A stretch of 64,000 nucleotides of DNA from Bacteroides sp. M10 (GTDB lineage Bacteria > Bacteroidota > Bacteroidia > Bacteroidales > Bacteroidaceae): assembly GCF_014334015.1 (NCBI RefSeq), contig NZ_CP060488.1, positions 620,001 through 684,000 of the forward strand. The letters are read 5' to 3'. A program made the position numbers and the translations under genes. Of this stretch, positions 9,116-18,478 are shown piece by piece (the first letter of the stretch is position 1; every line of letters begins with the position of its first letter). The notes below the pieces were generated by a model. The model had not been told where the DNA came from. It saw only the letters and a program-made list of their open reading frames with translations, and did not search any database.

Positions 9116-10789
9116 TTAATATTTAAAGCTGCTTCCTCCTAAAAATTCACGCAACAAAGAAGTAGGCGGAATTTCCTTATCCTGTACCGGAACAAAGTAT
9201 TTGATAAACTTCAACAACCGGTAGGCTTCGCAATATTCAGGACAGTTACGCGGAACACCCATCAAAATAGGCTCTGCATGCAATCGAAGTACGGCAAACT
9301 CAAAAAGCAGCGCTGAATTAAACATGACATCAGCATTCTCCTGATAAGGGAATATCCATTTGTCTTCACCGGCACGTACACTAGGCCAGCGTGATATGGT
9401 TTCACGTGCAGAATATCCCCGATAATTAAAGTCTCGGATGATACGGCGCAACAAGCGGTTGTCAGTAGTTGGAATCCAGTTATGGTCATCCAACGAAATA
9501 GTGGTCAATGCTGAAACGTAAATCTTGAATTTCCGTTCGGCTGGTATATGCGGTGTCAGTTCCGGATTTAAGGCATGAATACCTTCCAGAATCAGAATCG
9601 TATTATCTTCTATTTTCAGTTTATCACCTTTATATTCCTTTTTGCCAAGAGAGAAATTAAAACGGGGCAATTCCACCTCCTCTCCACGAAGAAGCGCCTG
9701 CAGCTGTTGATTAAACAATTCCAGATCGAGCGCATAAAGTGATTCATAATCATAGTTTCCGTTTTCATCCAAAGGGGTTTCCTCACGGTCTACGAAATAA
9801 TTATCCAAAGAGATCGGGAATGGCTTCAAGCCATTTGTCATCAGCTGAATAGAAAGCCGTTTGCTGAATGTTGTCTTTCCCGAAGAAGACGGTCCGGCAA
9901 TCAATACCAGTTTTACCCGGTTGCCGTTTTCACCACGATGGAAGATAGTGTCGGCTATCTGCGCTATCTTTTTCTCCTGCAATGCTTCCGCCACATTAAT
10001 CAAGTCAGTGGCATGCCCTTCTTCACAGGCAAGATTAAAATCTCCGGCATTATTAAGCCCCATGATATAACTCCAGTTCAGATATTCTTTAAAGACATCC
10101 AGCATTTTTTCCTGCTTCACGACCTCTTCGAGCATATTCGGGTTTTCCCGGCTCGGAATCCGGAGTAGCAACCCGTCATAATACTTCACAATATCGAACA
10201 ATTTAAGATATCCGGTGCTGGGCAGCAGATTACCATAATAATAATCAATAGTATCACCCAACGTATAATAATAGGTATAAAGAGAACCGGAAGTTTCAAG
10301 TAATCTCACTTTATCATTCATCCCCCGCTCACTGAAAACCCGTACCGCTTCCGCCGTATGACATTCAATGCGGTGATAAGGAATATTTTCCGCAATGATC
10401 TCCTGCATCCGTTGCTTGATACGCGTCACATCCTCGAGTTCAATGGGGCGTCCAATCCGCAAATTGCAGAAATAACCTTTTGAAACAGGATGTTCCACAA
10501 ACAATTTTCCCTCGGGAAAGAGTTCCGTGACAGCCTTAAACAAGACAAAACAAAGCGAACGGACATAAGTACGCATACCGGACTGATCTCTCACATCCAG
10601 AAACTCTACATCCTTATTGTTATATACCCTGAAATTAAGTCCCTCGGAGCGATTATTGACCTTGGCACTCACTACTTGATAAGGAAAATTAAGATTAAAA
10701 CCGTAATAAATATCCAAAAGTGAGCTTCCGATAGGGAATTCTTTGGAAATATTGTTATTTTTGCAACATATTTGTAACATCTGTTTCAT
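9116..10789 (-). CDS. Nucleoside (uridine) kinase-like ATPase fused to ThrRS-like N-terminal domains
   Basis: The protein has 557 aa. Residues ~1-60 resemble a TGS domain, and ~80-190 resemble the second additional (editing-type) domain of threonyl-tRNA synthetase (FVEHPVSKGYFCNLRIG, then IECHTAEAVRVF). From ~residue 290 comes a phosphoribulokinase/uridine-kinase domain with the P-loop GPSSSGKTT beginning at Gly299, and downstream LDNYFVDREETP and ILEGIHALNPEL, which fit the family's substrate and lid regions. Such fusions are annotated as nucleoside kinases in Bacteroidetes, firmicutes and others; the role of the ThrRS-like half is not known to me. The gene is divergent from the Na/Pi transporter with an 82-bp gap. 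The coupling of a kinase to synthetase-like modules invites a link to RNA or translation, but nothing here proves it. Confidence 0.85.
   Translation of the reverse strand: MKQMLQICCKNNNISKEFPIGSSLLDIYYGFNLNFPYQVVSAKVNNRSEGLNFRVYNNKDVEFLDVRDQSGMRTYVRSLCFVLFKAVTELFPEGKLFVEHPVSKGYFCNLRIGRPIELEDVTRIKQRMQEIIAENIPYHRIECHTAEAVRVFSERGMNDKVRLLETSGSLYTYYYTLGDTIDYYYGNLLPSTGYLKLFDIVKYYDGLLLRIPSRENPNMLEEVVKQEKMLDVFKEYLNWSYIMGLNNAGDFNLACEEGHATDLINVAEALQEKKIAQIADTIFHRGENGNRVKLVLIAGPSSSGKTTFSKRLSIQLMTNGLKPFPISLDNYFVDREETPLDENGNYDYESLYALDLELFNQQLQALLRGEEVELPRFNFSLGKKEYKGDKLKIEDNTILILEGIHALNPELTPHIPAERKFKIYVSALTTISLDDHNWIPTTDNRLLRRIIRDFNYRGYSARETISRWPSVRAGEDKWIFPYQENADVMFNSALLFEFAVLRLHAEPILMGVPRNCPEYCEAYRLLKFIKYFVPVQDKEIPPTSLLREFLGGSSFKY
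10756..10763 (+). promoter_or_regulatory. Possible promoter -7 box for the Na/Pi transporter
   Basis: TATTTTTG matches TAnnTTTG, but lies inside the 5' end of the divergent kinase gene and would give a leader of about 100 nt. No better match was seen closer to the start at 10872. Confidence 0.35.
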
Positions 10790-10871
10790 CGAGTTCGTTA
10801 AAAGGTGAATAATTTGGGACTAATATACTTATAATCAGATTGAGAACAAATAACCATTAAAAATATTATAG

Positions 10872-12569
10872 ATGGAATATTCTTTTTATGATTTTTTAAA
10901 GCTCATAGGCTCATTGGGACTCTTCCTCTACGGAATGAAAATCATGAGCGAGGGCTTACAAAAGGTCGCGGGTGATAGATTGCGAAGTATTCTAACGGCA
11001 ATGACTACCAATCGGGTAACGGGAGTTCTAACAGGAGTGTTGATTACAGCCCTTATCCAGTCTTCTTCAGCAACGACGGTGATGGTCGTTAGTTTCGTGA
11101 ACGCCGGGTTACTTACACTTGCCGAATCCATCAGCGTTATTATGGGTGCCAATATCGGTACTACTGTAACTGCCTGGATCATTTCAATTTTCGGTTTTAA
11201 GGTCGACATGGCTGCCTTTGCTCTTCCACTTCTAGCCATCGCTCTTCCGCTTATCTTCTCCGGTAAAAGTAACCGCAAGTCCATTGGTGAATTCATTTTC
11301 GGTTTTTCTTTCCTCTTCATGGGGCTCTCTTATCTGAAAGCAAACGCCCCCGACCTGAATGCCAACCCGGAAATGCTCGCCTTCGTACAGAACTACACAG
11401 ATATGGGATTCTTCTCCATTATTCTGTTCTTGCTCATCGGTACCATACTGACCATGATTGTGCAAGCCTCTGCAGCCACCATGGCAATCACATTAATTAT
11501 GTGTGCCAACGGTTGGATTAGTCTGGAACTAGGAGCAGCACTTGTATTAGGAGAGAACATCGGAACTACGATCACGGCCAATCTTGCCGCACTTACAGCC
11601 AACACACAGGCTAAGCGGGCAGCATTGGCCCATTTTGTTTTTAATGTGTTCGGTGTCATCTGGGTATTGGTTATCTTCCATCCTTTCATGGAGTTTGTGA
11701 ACTGGGTAGTAGATACATTCTTCCAGACAAACAACCCTGAAGTTGCCATTTCTTACAAGCTGTCTGCTTTCCACTCTATCTTCAACATCTGCAACGTATG
11801 TATCCTGATATGGGGTGTGAAACTGATTGAACGTACCGTATGCGCTTTAATTCATCCGAAAGAAGAAGACGAAGAACCTCGCCTGCGGTTTATCACTGGT
11901 GGTATGCTTTCCACTGCTGAACTTTCTATTCTTCAGGCACGTAAGGAAATCCATCTTTTCGCAGAACGTACGCACCGGATGTTCGGCATGGTGCAGGATC
12001 TGTTACATACGGAAAAGGATGACGATTTCAATAAACTGTTCAGCCGGATAGAGAAATACGAAAATATCAGCGACAATATGGAGCTTGAAATAGCCAACTA
12101 CCTGAATCAGGTATCCGAAGGCCGTTTAAGTTCTGAAAGTAAGCTGCAGATACGCGGTATGTTGCGTGAAGTGACAGAAATTGAAAGTATTGGCGACAGC
12201 TGCTATAATCTGGCACGTACCATCAACCGGAAACGTCAGACTAATCAGGACTTTACCGAGAAACAATATGAGCATATTCATTTCATGATGAAGCTGACTA
12301 ACGACGCACTTGCGCAAATGATTGTGGTAGTAGAAAAAACAGAGCATCAGAGCATTGACGTCAACAAATCCTTCAACATCGAAAACGAAATTAATAATTA
12401 TCGTAACCAACTGAAAAATCAGAATATTCTGGACGTAAACAACAAAGAATATGATTATCAGATGGGAGTTTACTACATGGATATTATCGCCGAATGTGAA
12501 AAACTTGGTGACTATGTAGTGAATGTAGTGGAAGCCAGCAGTGATGTGAAAGAGAAAAGAGCTTCTTAA
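10872..12569 (+). CDS. Na+/phosphate cotransporter family protein with PhoU-like tail
   Basis: This 565-aa inner-membrane protein belongs to the NptA/Na-Pi cotransporter family. The two inverted repeats of the family are visible as GVLTGVLITALIQSSSATTVMVVSFVNAG (split over ~47-77) with IMGANIGTTVTAW, and later TMIVQASAATMAITL with VLGENIGTTITANLAAL. The QSSSATT and GxNIGTT motifs form the substrate and sodium site. Residues ~350-560 are a soluble, helical PhoU-like domain (EIHLFAERTHRMFGMVQDLL). Members import phosphate with sodium or regulate phosphate balance. It stands alone, with a bidirectional terminator just after the stop. Confidence 0.92.
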   Translation: MEYSFYDFLKLIGSLGLFLYGMKIMSEGLQKVAGDRLRSILTAMTTNRVTGVLTGVLITALIQSSSATTVMVVSFVNAGLLTLAESISVIMGANIGTTVTAWIISIFGFKVDMAAFALPLLAIALPLIFSGKSNRKSIGEFIFGFSFLFMGLSYLKANAPDLNANPEMLAFVQNYTDMGFFSIILFLLIGTILTMIVQASAATMAITLIMCANGWISLELGAALVLGENIGTTITANLAALTANTQAKRAALAHFVFNVFGVIWVLVIFHPFMEFVNWVVDTFFQTNNPEVAISYKLSAFHSIFNICNVCILIWGVKLIERTVCALIHPKEEDEEPRLRFITGGMLSTAELSILQARKEIHLFAERTHRMFGMVQDLLHTEKDDDFNKLFSRIEKYENISDNMELEIANYLNQVSEGRLSSESKLQIRGMLREVTEIESIGDSCYNLARTINRKRQTNQDFTEKQYEHIHFMMKLTNDALAQMIVVVEKTEHQSIDVNKSFNIENEINNYRNQLKNQNILDVNNKEYDYQMGVYYMDIIAECEKLGDYVVNVVEASSDVKEKRAS

Positions 12570-12587
12570 CAGATAAAATAGAGTATA

Positions 12588-12636
12588 AAAAAGGAGAATC
12601 AGTTGTATCAATACATACCTGATTCTCCTTTTTATA
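12588..12636. terminator. Bidirectional terminator between convergent genes
   Basis: AAAAAGGAGAATCAG pairs perfectly with CTGATTCTCCTTTTT over a 16-nt loop. It ends the Na/Pi transporter transcript and, read on the minus strand, the lipoprotein gene starting at 13342. Confidence 0.85.
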
Positions 12637-12658
12637 TCTAATAGTATCTTTTATAAAA

Positions 12659-13342
12659 TCAATTATATACGTATGATTCAGCCAAACGCCAGAACAAGGT
12701 AGATTCCGGAACCGTAGTTGTACGAAGCACTTTTGCAGTTCCACCTTCCGAGGCCGGATTTATGTTGGCAAAAATATTCCATCCCTTATAAAAAGAGCAG
12801 TTACTATAATAGTATGATTTGTCACTGCCTGTCAATGTAAAAGGACGGTCGGCATACTGATAACTCACCAGTGTAGCTTTTCCGGCAGAAGACCCTTTAC
12901 CAGACCAGTTGGAAATAGCAATTCGCCCCACTCTTTTATCTCCATTAAAAACAAAGAAATCTCCTAATGTCGCCACAAGAGCATCCGCATCATCAGAGGT
13001 TCCTGTCCAATAACCACTCATACCATTACGCCGATCTACTGTCTGGAGCTTTTCCGAAGGAAAACTAGCAGGAAGTGTCATTACTATTTGCCCGTTCTCA
13101 TAAGGAAAACTAAGAGTCTCAATCACTTGCCAATCAACACCCGTCACTTTCACCTCAACCCGGTTAAATGTGAAGTCCGCAGGTATATTCTGTATATCTT
13201 TTACTATAATCGTGCTATAATCCGGAACATCCGGAGCAGGAGGTTGCTCTTCATTCTCATCATCGCTACAACCAGCCATCAGAATACTGAATATCAATAA
13301 TACAAAGATAACAGGGTATGATAAATACCTTAGATCGGTCAT
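12659..13342 (-). CDS. Lipoprotein of unknown function
   Basis: The chosen start at 13342 gives 227 aa with a signal peptide and lipobox (SILMAGC) followed by an acidic linker (SDDENEEQPP), typical of surface-exposed Bacteroides lipoproteins. The longer open frame up to 13459 is rejected because it would contain the promoter at 13382-13389. An ATG at 13363 is also possible. The body looks beta-rich, with a possible N-terminal domain (FNRVEVKVTGVDWQVIETLSFPY) resembling Bacteroides putative carbohydrate-binding or fimbria-like sandwiches, but I do not recognise a family. It is monocistronic and convergent with the Na/Pi transporter. Confidence 0.75.
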   Translation of the reverse strand: MTDLRYLSYPVIFVLLIFSILMAGCSDDENEEQPPAPDVPDYSTIIVKDIQNIPADFTFNRVEVKVTGVDWQVIETLSFPYENGQIVMTLPASFPSEKLQTVDRRNGMSGYWTGTSDDADALVATLGDFFVFNGDKRVGRIAISNWSGKGSSAGKATLVSYQYADRPFTLTGSDKSYYYSNCSFYKGWNIFANINPASEGGTAKVLRTTTVPESTLFWRLAESYVYN

Positions 13343-13381
13343 GACAGTTGCTCTATTATACATAACTTCCGATTTTTGCAT

Positions 13382-13389
13382 CAAAGATA
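13382..13389 (-). promoter_or_regulatory. Promoter -7 box for the 13342 lipoprotein
   Basis: On the minus strand this reads TATCTTTG, an exact TAnnTTTG match 39 bp before the chosen start. It fixes the start choice by excluding the longer reading frame. Confidence 0.7.
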
Positions 13390-13434
13390 TTACATTTATA
13401 ATCAGCAGAATAATTTCCAACCATAAAAATAAAA

Positions 13435-13468
13435 AATGACCGGGTATATATTTATACACCCAGTCATT
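13435..13468 (-). terminator. Terminator after rubredoxin gene
   Basis: AATGAC-C-GGGT pairs with ACCC-A-GTCATT with one mismatch. Read on the minus strand it is followed by a long T-rich tail (TTTTTTATTTTT), so it should end the rubredoxin transcript. Confidence 0.75.
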
Positions 13469-13496
13469 CTCCTCTTAATAATTCTCTCTCTTGGTT

Positions 13497-13661
13497 TTAT
13501 CCTTCGTACGGTTCAAAGTCTTCTTTTCCGACTCCACATAATGGACAGGTCCAATCATCAGGAATATCTTCAAATGCTGTTCCTGGTTCAATTCCACTTT
13601 CCGGATCTCCTTGTTCGGGGTCGTAAATATATTCACAGACCGTGCAAATGTACTTTTTCAT
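13497..13661 (-). CDS. Rubredoxin
   Basis: A 54-aa small iron protein with the full Cys4 site: Cys6-x2-Cys9 ([11 protein letters not shown]) and Cys39-x2-Cys42 ([11 protein letters not shown]). The length and the conserved EDIPDDW loop are typical. The start at 13661 is chosen because the upstream extension is hydrophobic and unlike any rubredoxin. It carries single electrons in the cytoplasm, in anaerobes often to peroxide-reducing rubrerythrins, though no partner gene is adjacent. It is divergent from the PAS histidine kinase (135-bp gap) and ends at a clear terminator. Confidence 0.95.
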   Translation of the reverse strand: MKKYICTVCEYIYDPEQGDPESGIEPGTAFEDIPDDWTCPLCGVGKEDFEPYEG

Positions 13662-13751
13662 AACGTTCGTATTTTTAATTGGTTTTCTAAATAATATAAC
13701 ACAAATAGCAAGATATTTGTTCAACACTATTTTTAAACTAAAGAAAAAAAC

Positions 13752-13759
13752 TATCTTTG
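13752..13759 (+). promoter_or_regulatory. Promoter -7 box for the PAS histidine kinase
   Basis: TATCTTTG, an exact TAnnTTTG match 37 bp upstream of the start codon at 13797. Confidence 0.65.
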
Positions 13760-13796
13760 TAGTCATATTATCAAGCTAAAACAACAATATTATACT

Positions 13797-15059
13797 ATGC
13801 TTATAGCACTATTGTCTACCTTAATAGTTTTATGCGCAGTCCTACTAATCAGTTTTTTATGGGAACGTAGGAAATGCCTGCGGATGCAACACCGATTGTT
13901 CCGTGAATCCAGAAAGTTGGAACGTACCAGCCATATCGCCGGTGCCATCTTAAAGAATGTACATGCTTTTATCCTATTAATAGACAATGATTTCAAGGTA
14001 CTGAAGACCAACTATTATCAAAAAACCGGAACTAAAAAAGGAACAGAAGAGAAAAGAGTAGGCGACCTGTTGCAATGTCGTAATGCTTTGGCAGCCGAAG
14101 GAGGTTGCGGCACACATAGTTTCTGCGGTTCTTGCCCGATACGTACCGCCATACGCCAAGCTTTCGAACAGAGACGAAACTTCACGGATCTTGAAGCCAC
14201 TTTATCCGTAGTTACGTCTGATAATACTACCGTGGAATGTGATGCAGTCATATCCGGTTCTTACTTCCTTCTGAATGAAGAAGAGAACATGGTAATCACC
14301 GTACACGATGTCACCCGCCGAAAACAAGCTGAAAAGGAGCTACGGCTAGCCAAAGAAAAAGCAGAAAAAGCAGATATTTCAAAATCTGCCTTTTTAGCCA
14401 ATATGAGCCATGAAATCCGTACCCCTCTCAATGCTATTACCGGATTTGCAGAGGTATTAGGCAGTGCAACGACAGAAGAGGAAAAGGCTCAATATCAAGA
14501 AATCATAAAAATGAATGCCGACCTCCTGATGCAACTGGTCAACGACATTCTCGATATGTCAAAAATCGAAGCCGGAACATTGGAATTTGTACAGACAACG
14601 GTTGACGTCAATCAGTTACTTTCAGATTTACAACAACTTTTTCAAATGAGAGTCGATGACGCCGGAGGAAAGATACAAATTATAGCGGAACCGTCCCGCT
14701 CTTCCTGTATGATTCAAACCGACCGGAACCGGGTGGCACAAGTGCTTTCCAACTTTGCCGGCAACGCCATTAAGTTCACCCATGAAGGTAGCATCCGCCT
14801 CGGCTATGAAGCTAGGGACACCGAGCTTTACTTTTATGTCAGGGATACCGGAGCCGGAATTCCGGCAGAGAAATTACCGGATGTATTCGAACGCTTCGTG
14901 AAACTGAATAAAGATAAAAAAGGAGCCGGACTGGGACTTTCCATCTCTCAAACTATTGTCGCCAAACTTGGCGGTCAAATCGGGGCGGATTCCGTAGAAG
15001 GTGAAGGCTCTACATTCTGGTTTACAATTCCTTATCGGTCATGTGGTAAACCACGCTAA
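13797..15059 (+). CDS. Membrane PAS-domain sensor histidine kinase with Cys cluster
   Basis: This 420-aa orphan kinase has one N-terminal TM helix (LLSTLIVLCAVLLISFLW), a PAS domain (~50-180), a short coiled linker, then HisKA with His205 (NMSHEIRTPLNAITGF) and a HATPase domain (N box NFAGNAIKFT, DTGAGIPAEKLPDVFERF, GAGLGLSIS). The PAS domain carries four cysteines, C94-x9-C104-x5-C110-x2-C113 (GGCGTHSFCGSCPIR). Similar Cys-rich PAS kinases occur in anaerobes, and a redox or metal-cluster role is plausible but inferred. No response regulator gene is adjacent, so its partner lies elsewhere. The next gene, a calcium ATPase, has its own promoter. Confidence 0.92.
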   Translation: MLIALLSTLIVLCAVLLISFLWERRKCLRMQHRLFRESRKLERTSHIAGAILKNVHAFILLIDNDFKVLKTNYYQKTGTKKGTEEKRVGDLLQCRNALAAEGGCGTHSFCGSCPIRTAIRQAFEQRRNFTDLEATLSVVTSDNTTVECDAVISGSYFLLNEEENMVITVHDVTRRKQAEKELRLAKEKAEKADISKSAFLANMSHEIRTPLNAITGFAEVLGSATTEEEKAQYQEIIKMNADLLMQLVNDILDMSKIEAGTLEFVQTTVDVNQLLSDLQQLFQMRVDDAGGKIQIIAEPSRSSCMIQTDRNRVAQVLSNFAGNAIKFTHEGSIRLGYEARDTELYFYVRDTGAGIPAEKLPDVFERFVKLNKDKKGAGLGLSISQTIVAKLGGQIGADSVEGEGSTFWFTIPYRSCGKPR

Positions 15060-15114
15060 CAAATTCGACTTCATAAAAAGTTTTAATTAAACATTCTATC
15101 ACAATTTTATGTTG

Positions 15115-15122
15115 TATTTTTG
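15115..15122 (+). promoter_or_regulatory. Promoter -7 box for the calcium ATPase operon
   Basis: TATTTTTG, an exact TAnnTTTG match 27 bp before the ATG at 15150. It overlaps an in-frame ATG at 15120, which therefore cannot be the start. Confidence 0.65.
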
Positions 15123-15149
15123 CGGTTCAAACTAAACGCATGTATCTGC

Positions 15150-17855
15150 ATGAGTACAAATAAAAATGACTATTATCATTTAGGACTTACTGATGACGAA
15201 GTCCTACAAAGCAGGGAGAAAAATGGTATTAACCTGTTAACGCCCCCCAAGCGTCCTTCTCTCTGGAAACTTTATCTGGAAAAATTTGAAGACCCGGTTG
15301 TCCGTGTATTATTAGTAGCAGCCGCTTTCTCGTTAATCATCTCCATCATCGAAAACGAATATGCCGAAACAATCGGAATTATAGCCGCTATCTTATTGGC
15401 TACCGGAATCGGTTTCTTCTTCGAATATGATGCCAGTAAGAAGTTCGATCTGCTGAATGCGGTCAATGAAGAAACCCTGGTAAAAGTGGTCCGAAACGGA
15501 CGCGTACAGGAAATCCCTCGTAAAGACATAGTGGTAGGTGATATCGTCATTCTGGAAACAGGTGAAGAAATTCCCGCTGATGGAGAGTTGCTGGAAGCTA
15601 TCTCTCTGCAAGTGAACGAATCCAACTTGACCGGAGAACCTGTTATTAATAAAACTACTGTGGAAGCTGATTTTGATGAAGAAGCCACTTATGCCTCCAA
15701 TCTGGTGATGCGTGGCACTACAGTGGTGGATGGACATGGTAGCATGCGCGTGCTGCATGTGGGAGATGCTACTGAAATCGGAAAAGTAGCCCGACAGAGT
15801 ACAGAGGATAACCTCGAACCCACCCCGCTGAACATACAGCTCACCAAACTCGCAAATCTGATCGGAAAGATCGGTTTCACCGTTGCCGGTCTGGCTTTCC
15901 TTATTTTCTTTGTAAAAGATGTAGTACTATATTTTGATTTCAGTTCGCTGAACGGATGGCATGAGTGGCTTCCGGTTTTCGAACGGACACTGAAATATTT
16001 TATGATGGCAGTTACGCTGATTGTAGTAGCTGTGCCTGAAGGATTGCCAATGAGTGTCACGCTTAGTCTGGCATTGAACATGCGTCGTATGCTTTCCACC
16101 AACAATCTGGTACGGAAAATGCATGCTTGCGAAACAATGGGAGCCATCACCGTGATTTGTACGGATAAAACCGGTACACTGACTCAAAATCTGATGCAAG
16201 TGCACGAACCCAATTTCTATGGTATCAAAAATGGCAGTGACTTGTCTGATGACGATATCAGCGCACTTATCGCAGAAGGAATCAGCGCCAATTCAACAGC
16301 TTTCCTTGAAGAATCAACCAATGGAGAAAAACCCAAAGGCGTAGGAAATCCAACTGAAGTGGCTTTATTGCTCTGGCTTAACAAACAGGGAAGAGATTAC
16401 CTGCAACTCCGCGAACAAGCTCATGTTCTCGATCAACTCACCTTCTCTACCGAACGGAAATTCATGGCAACTCTAGTTGAATCTCCACTGATCGGCAAAA
16501 AAATACTTTATATAAAAGGAGCTCCTGAAATTGTTTTGGGTAAGTGTAAAGAAGTTGTTCTGGATGGACGGCAAGTGGATGCGGTAGAGTATCGTTCTAC
16601 AGTGGAAGCACAACTGTTGAGCTATCAGAATATGGCTATGCGTACACTTGGATTTGCATTCAAGATTGTCGGAGAAAATGAGCCGAACGATTGCACGGAA
16701 CTTGTTTCAGCCAACGACCTCAATTTCTTGGGAGTGGTTGCCATCTCCGACCCGATTCGTCCGGATGTACCTGCTGCGGTTGCGAAATGCCAGTCTGCAG
16801 GTATCGGTATCAAGATCGTGACCGGTGACACTCCGGGAACTGCCACGGAAATCGCACGCCAGATAGGTCTTTGGAACCCTGAAACTGATACGGAACGAAA
16901 TCGAATCACCGGTGTTGCATTTGCCGAATTGAGCGATGAAGAAGCACTGGACAGAGTGATGGACTTAAAAATCATGTCTCGCGCCCGTCCGACAGACAAA
17001 CAACGTCTGGTACAACTGCTTCAACAAAAAGGAGCAGTGGTAGCGGTAACCGGAGACGGAACGAATGATGCCCCGGCTTTGAATCATGCTCAAGTAGGTT
17101 TGTCAATGGGTACAGGTACTTCTGTAGCTAAAGAAGCCAGTGATATTACATTGCTCGATGACTCCTTCAACAGTATCGGAACCGCTGTTATGTGGGGACG
17201 TTCACTGTATAAGAATATCCAGCGTTTCATCGTTTTCCAGCTAACGATTAACTTTGTGGCATTGCTTATCGTTCTGCTAGGCTCCGTAATCGGTACGGAA
17301 CTTCCGCTGACTGTAACACAAATGTTATGGGTGAACCTGATTATGGATACTTTTGCCGCTTTGGCTCTTGCCTCCATTCCACCCAGCGAAACGGTGATGC
17401 TTGAGAAACCTCGTCGCAGTACCGATTTTATTATCAGTAAGGCAATGCGGGCTAATATAATAGGTGTGGGCTCTATCTTCCTCATCGTACTGCTCGGAAT
17501 GATTTATTATTTCGACCACAGCACGCAAGGAATGAATGTACACAACCTGACTATTTTCTTCACCTTCTTTGTCATGCTGCAATTCTGGAACCTGTTCAAT
17601 GCCCGTGTATTCGGTACTACCGATTCGGCATTCAAGGGACTTTCCAAATCGTACGGGATGGAGCTTATTGTACTGGCTATTCTTGCCGGACAATTCCTCA
17701 TCGTACAGTTCGGTGGAGCCGTATTCCGCACGGAACCGCTCGACTGGCAAACCTGGCTTCTTATTATAGGCGTTTCGTCCACGGTGTTATGGGTTGGAGA
17801 ACTTGTTCGCCTTGTTCAACGTATTATTCACAAAAAAGACAGAAATGAAAAGTAA
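15150..17855 (+). CDS. Calcium-translocating P-type ATPase (PMCA type)
   Basis: A 901-aa P2-type ATPase that pumps cations, most likely Ca2+, across the inner membrane. Visible landmarks are the actuator motif LTGEP, the TM4 ion-site motif VAVPEGLP, the phosphorylation site CTDKTGTLT with Asp339, the nucleotide-binding motif KGAPE, the hinge VTGDGTNDAPAL, and a C-terminal TM bundle (QMLWVNLIMDTFAALALA). It starts at 15150, since the upstream ATG sits in the promoter. The HAD phosphatase gene overlaps its last 11 bases, and ribF, a microprotein and a CPBP protease follow in the same direction with no visible terminator. Family length and motifs are complete. Confidence 0.94.
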   Translation: MSTNKNDYYHLGLTDDEVLQSREKNGINLLTPPKRPSLWKLYLEKFEDPVVRVLLVAAAFSLIISIIENEYAETIGIIAAILLATGIGFFFEYDASKKFDLLNAVNEETLVKVVRNGRVQEIPRKDIVVGDIVILETGEEIPADGELLEAISLQVNESNLTGEPVINKTTVEADFDEEATYASNLVMRGTTVVDGHGSMRVLHVGDATEIGKVARQSTEDNLEPTPLNIQLTKLANLIGKIGFTVAGLAFLIFFVKDVVLYFDFSSLNGWHEWLPVFERTLKYFMMAVTLIVVAVPEGLPMSVTLSLALNMRRMLSTNNLVRKMHACETMGAITVICTDKTGTLTQNLMQVHEPNFYGIKNGSDLSDDDISALIAEGISANSTAFLEESTNGEKPKGVGNPTEVALLLWLNKQGRDYLQLREQAHVLDQLTFSTERKFMATLVESPLIGKKILYIKGAPEIVLGKCKEVVLDGRQVDAVEYRSTVEAQLLSYQNMAMRTLGFAFKIVGENEPNDCTELVSANDLNFLGVVAISDPIRPDVPAAVAKCQSAGIGIKIVTGDTPGTATEIARQIGLWNPETDTERNRITGVAFAELSDEEALDRVMDLKIMSRARPTDKQRLVQLLQQKGAVVAVTGDGTNDAPALNHAQVGLSMGTGTSVAKEASDITLLDDSFNSIGTAVMWGRSLYKNIQRFIVFQLTINFVALLIVLLGSVIGTELPLTVTQMLWVNLIMDTFAALALASIPPSETVMLEKPRRSTDFIISKAMRANIIGVGSIFLIVLLGMIYYFDHSTQGMNVHNLTIFFTFFVMLQFWNLFNARVFGTTDSAFKGLSKSYGMELIVLAILAGQFLIVQFGGAVFRTEPLDWQTWLLIIGVSSTVLWVGELVRLVQRIIHKKDRNEK

Positions 17856-18468
17856 AGGAATAAAAAACCTTCTTATTGATTTAGGTGGTGTACTTATCAA
17901 TCTCGACCGCCAACGTTGCATTGAGCACTTTCAGAAATTGGGGCTCCAAAACGTGGATGCATTGCTGGATATCCAGAACCAGGACGGACTCCTGATGCAA
18001 CAGGAAAAAGGATTGATTACACCTGCCGAATTCCGTGACGGAGTTCGTAAAATGATAGGCAAAGCAGTTAGCGACAAACAAATAGATGCAGCCTGGAATA
18101 GCTTTCTGGTAGATATACCCACACAAAAACTGGATTTATTATTAAAATTACGTGAGAAATATGTCGTCTATTTATTGAGCAATACCAACCAAATTCATTG
18201 GGAATGGACATGCGCTCATTTGTTTCCTTACCGCACCTTTAAGGTGGAAGATTATTTTGAAAAAACGTACCTCTCTTTTGAAATGAAAATGGCCAAGCCC
18301 GAACCGGAGATATTCAAGGCAATCATAGAGGATGCCGGTATCGAGCCGAAAGAAACGCTTTTTATTGATGACTCTGAAATGAACTGTAAGACAGCCCAAA
18401 ATTTAGGAATTTCTACCTATACAGCGAAAGCAGGCGAAGACTGGAGCCATCTTTTCAACCTCAAATAA
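17845..18468 (+). CDS. HAD-superfamily phosphatase
   Basis: A 207-aa haloacid-dehalogenase fold hydrolase. Motif I is degenerate at the expected place: LLIDLGGVLINLD, where the usual DxD nucleophile/acid pair reads D-L-G-G-V. Members of the HAD-IA group with an FDLGGVL opening are common and active. Motif II is LLSNTNQIH, the conserved lysine is in MAKPEPEIF, and motif III is LFIDDSEMN. The start at 17845 is chosen because ATGAAAAGTAA overlaps the ATPase stop, giving translational coupling. The longer frame would run far into the ATPase gene. The substrate is unknown; small phosphometabolites are typical. Confidence 0.88.
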   Translation: MKSKGIKNLLIDLGGVLINLDRQRCIEHFQKLGLQNVDALLDIQNQDGLLMQQEKGLITPAEFRDGVRKMIGKAVSDKQIDAAWNSFLVDIPTQKLDLLLKLREKYVVYLLSNTNQIHWEWTCAHLFPYRTFKVEDYFEKTYLSFEMKMAKPEPEIFKAIIEDAGIEPKETLFIDDSEMNCKTAQNLGISTYTAKAGEDWSHLFNLK

Positions 18469-18478
18469 TTTTAGAGAT

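Noticed and set aside
12659..13459. Longer 266-codon version of the lipoprotein gene
   Set aside because: The extra N-terminus contains the promoter box at 13382-13389 and precedes the real signal peptide.
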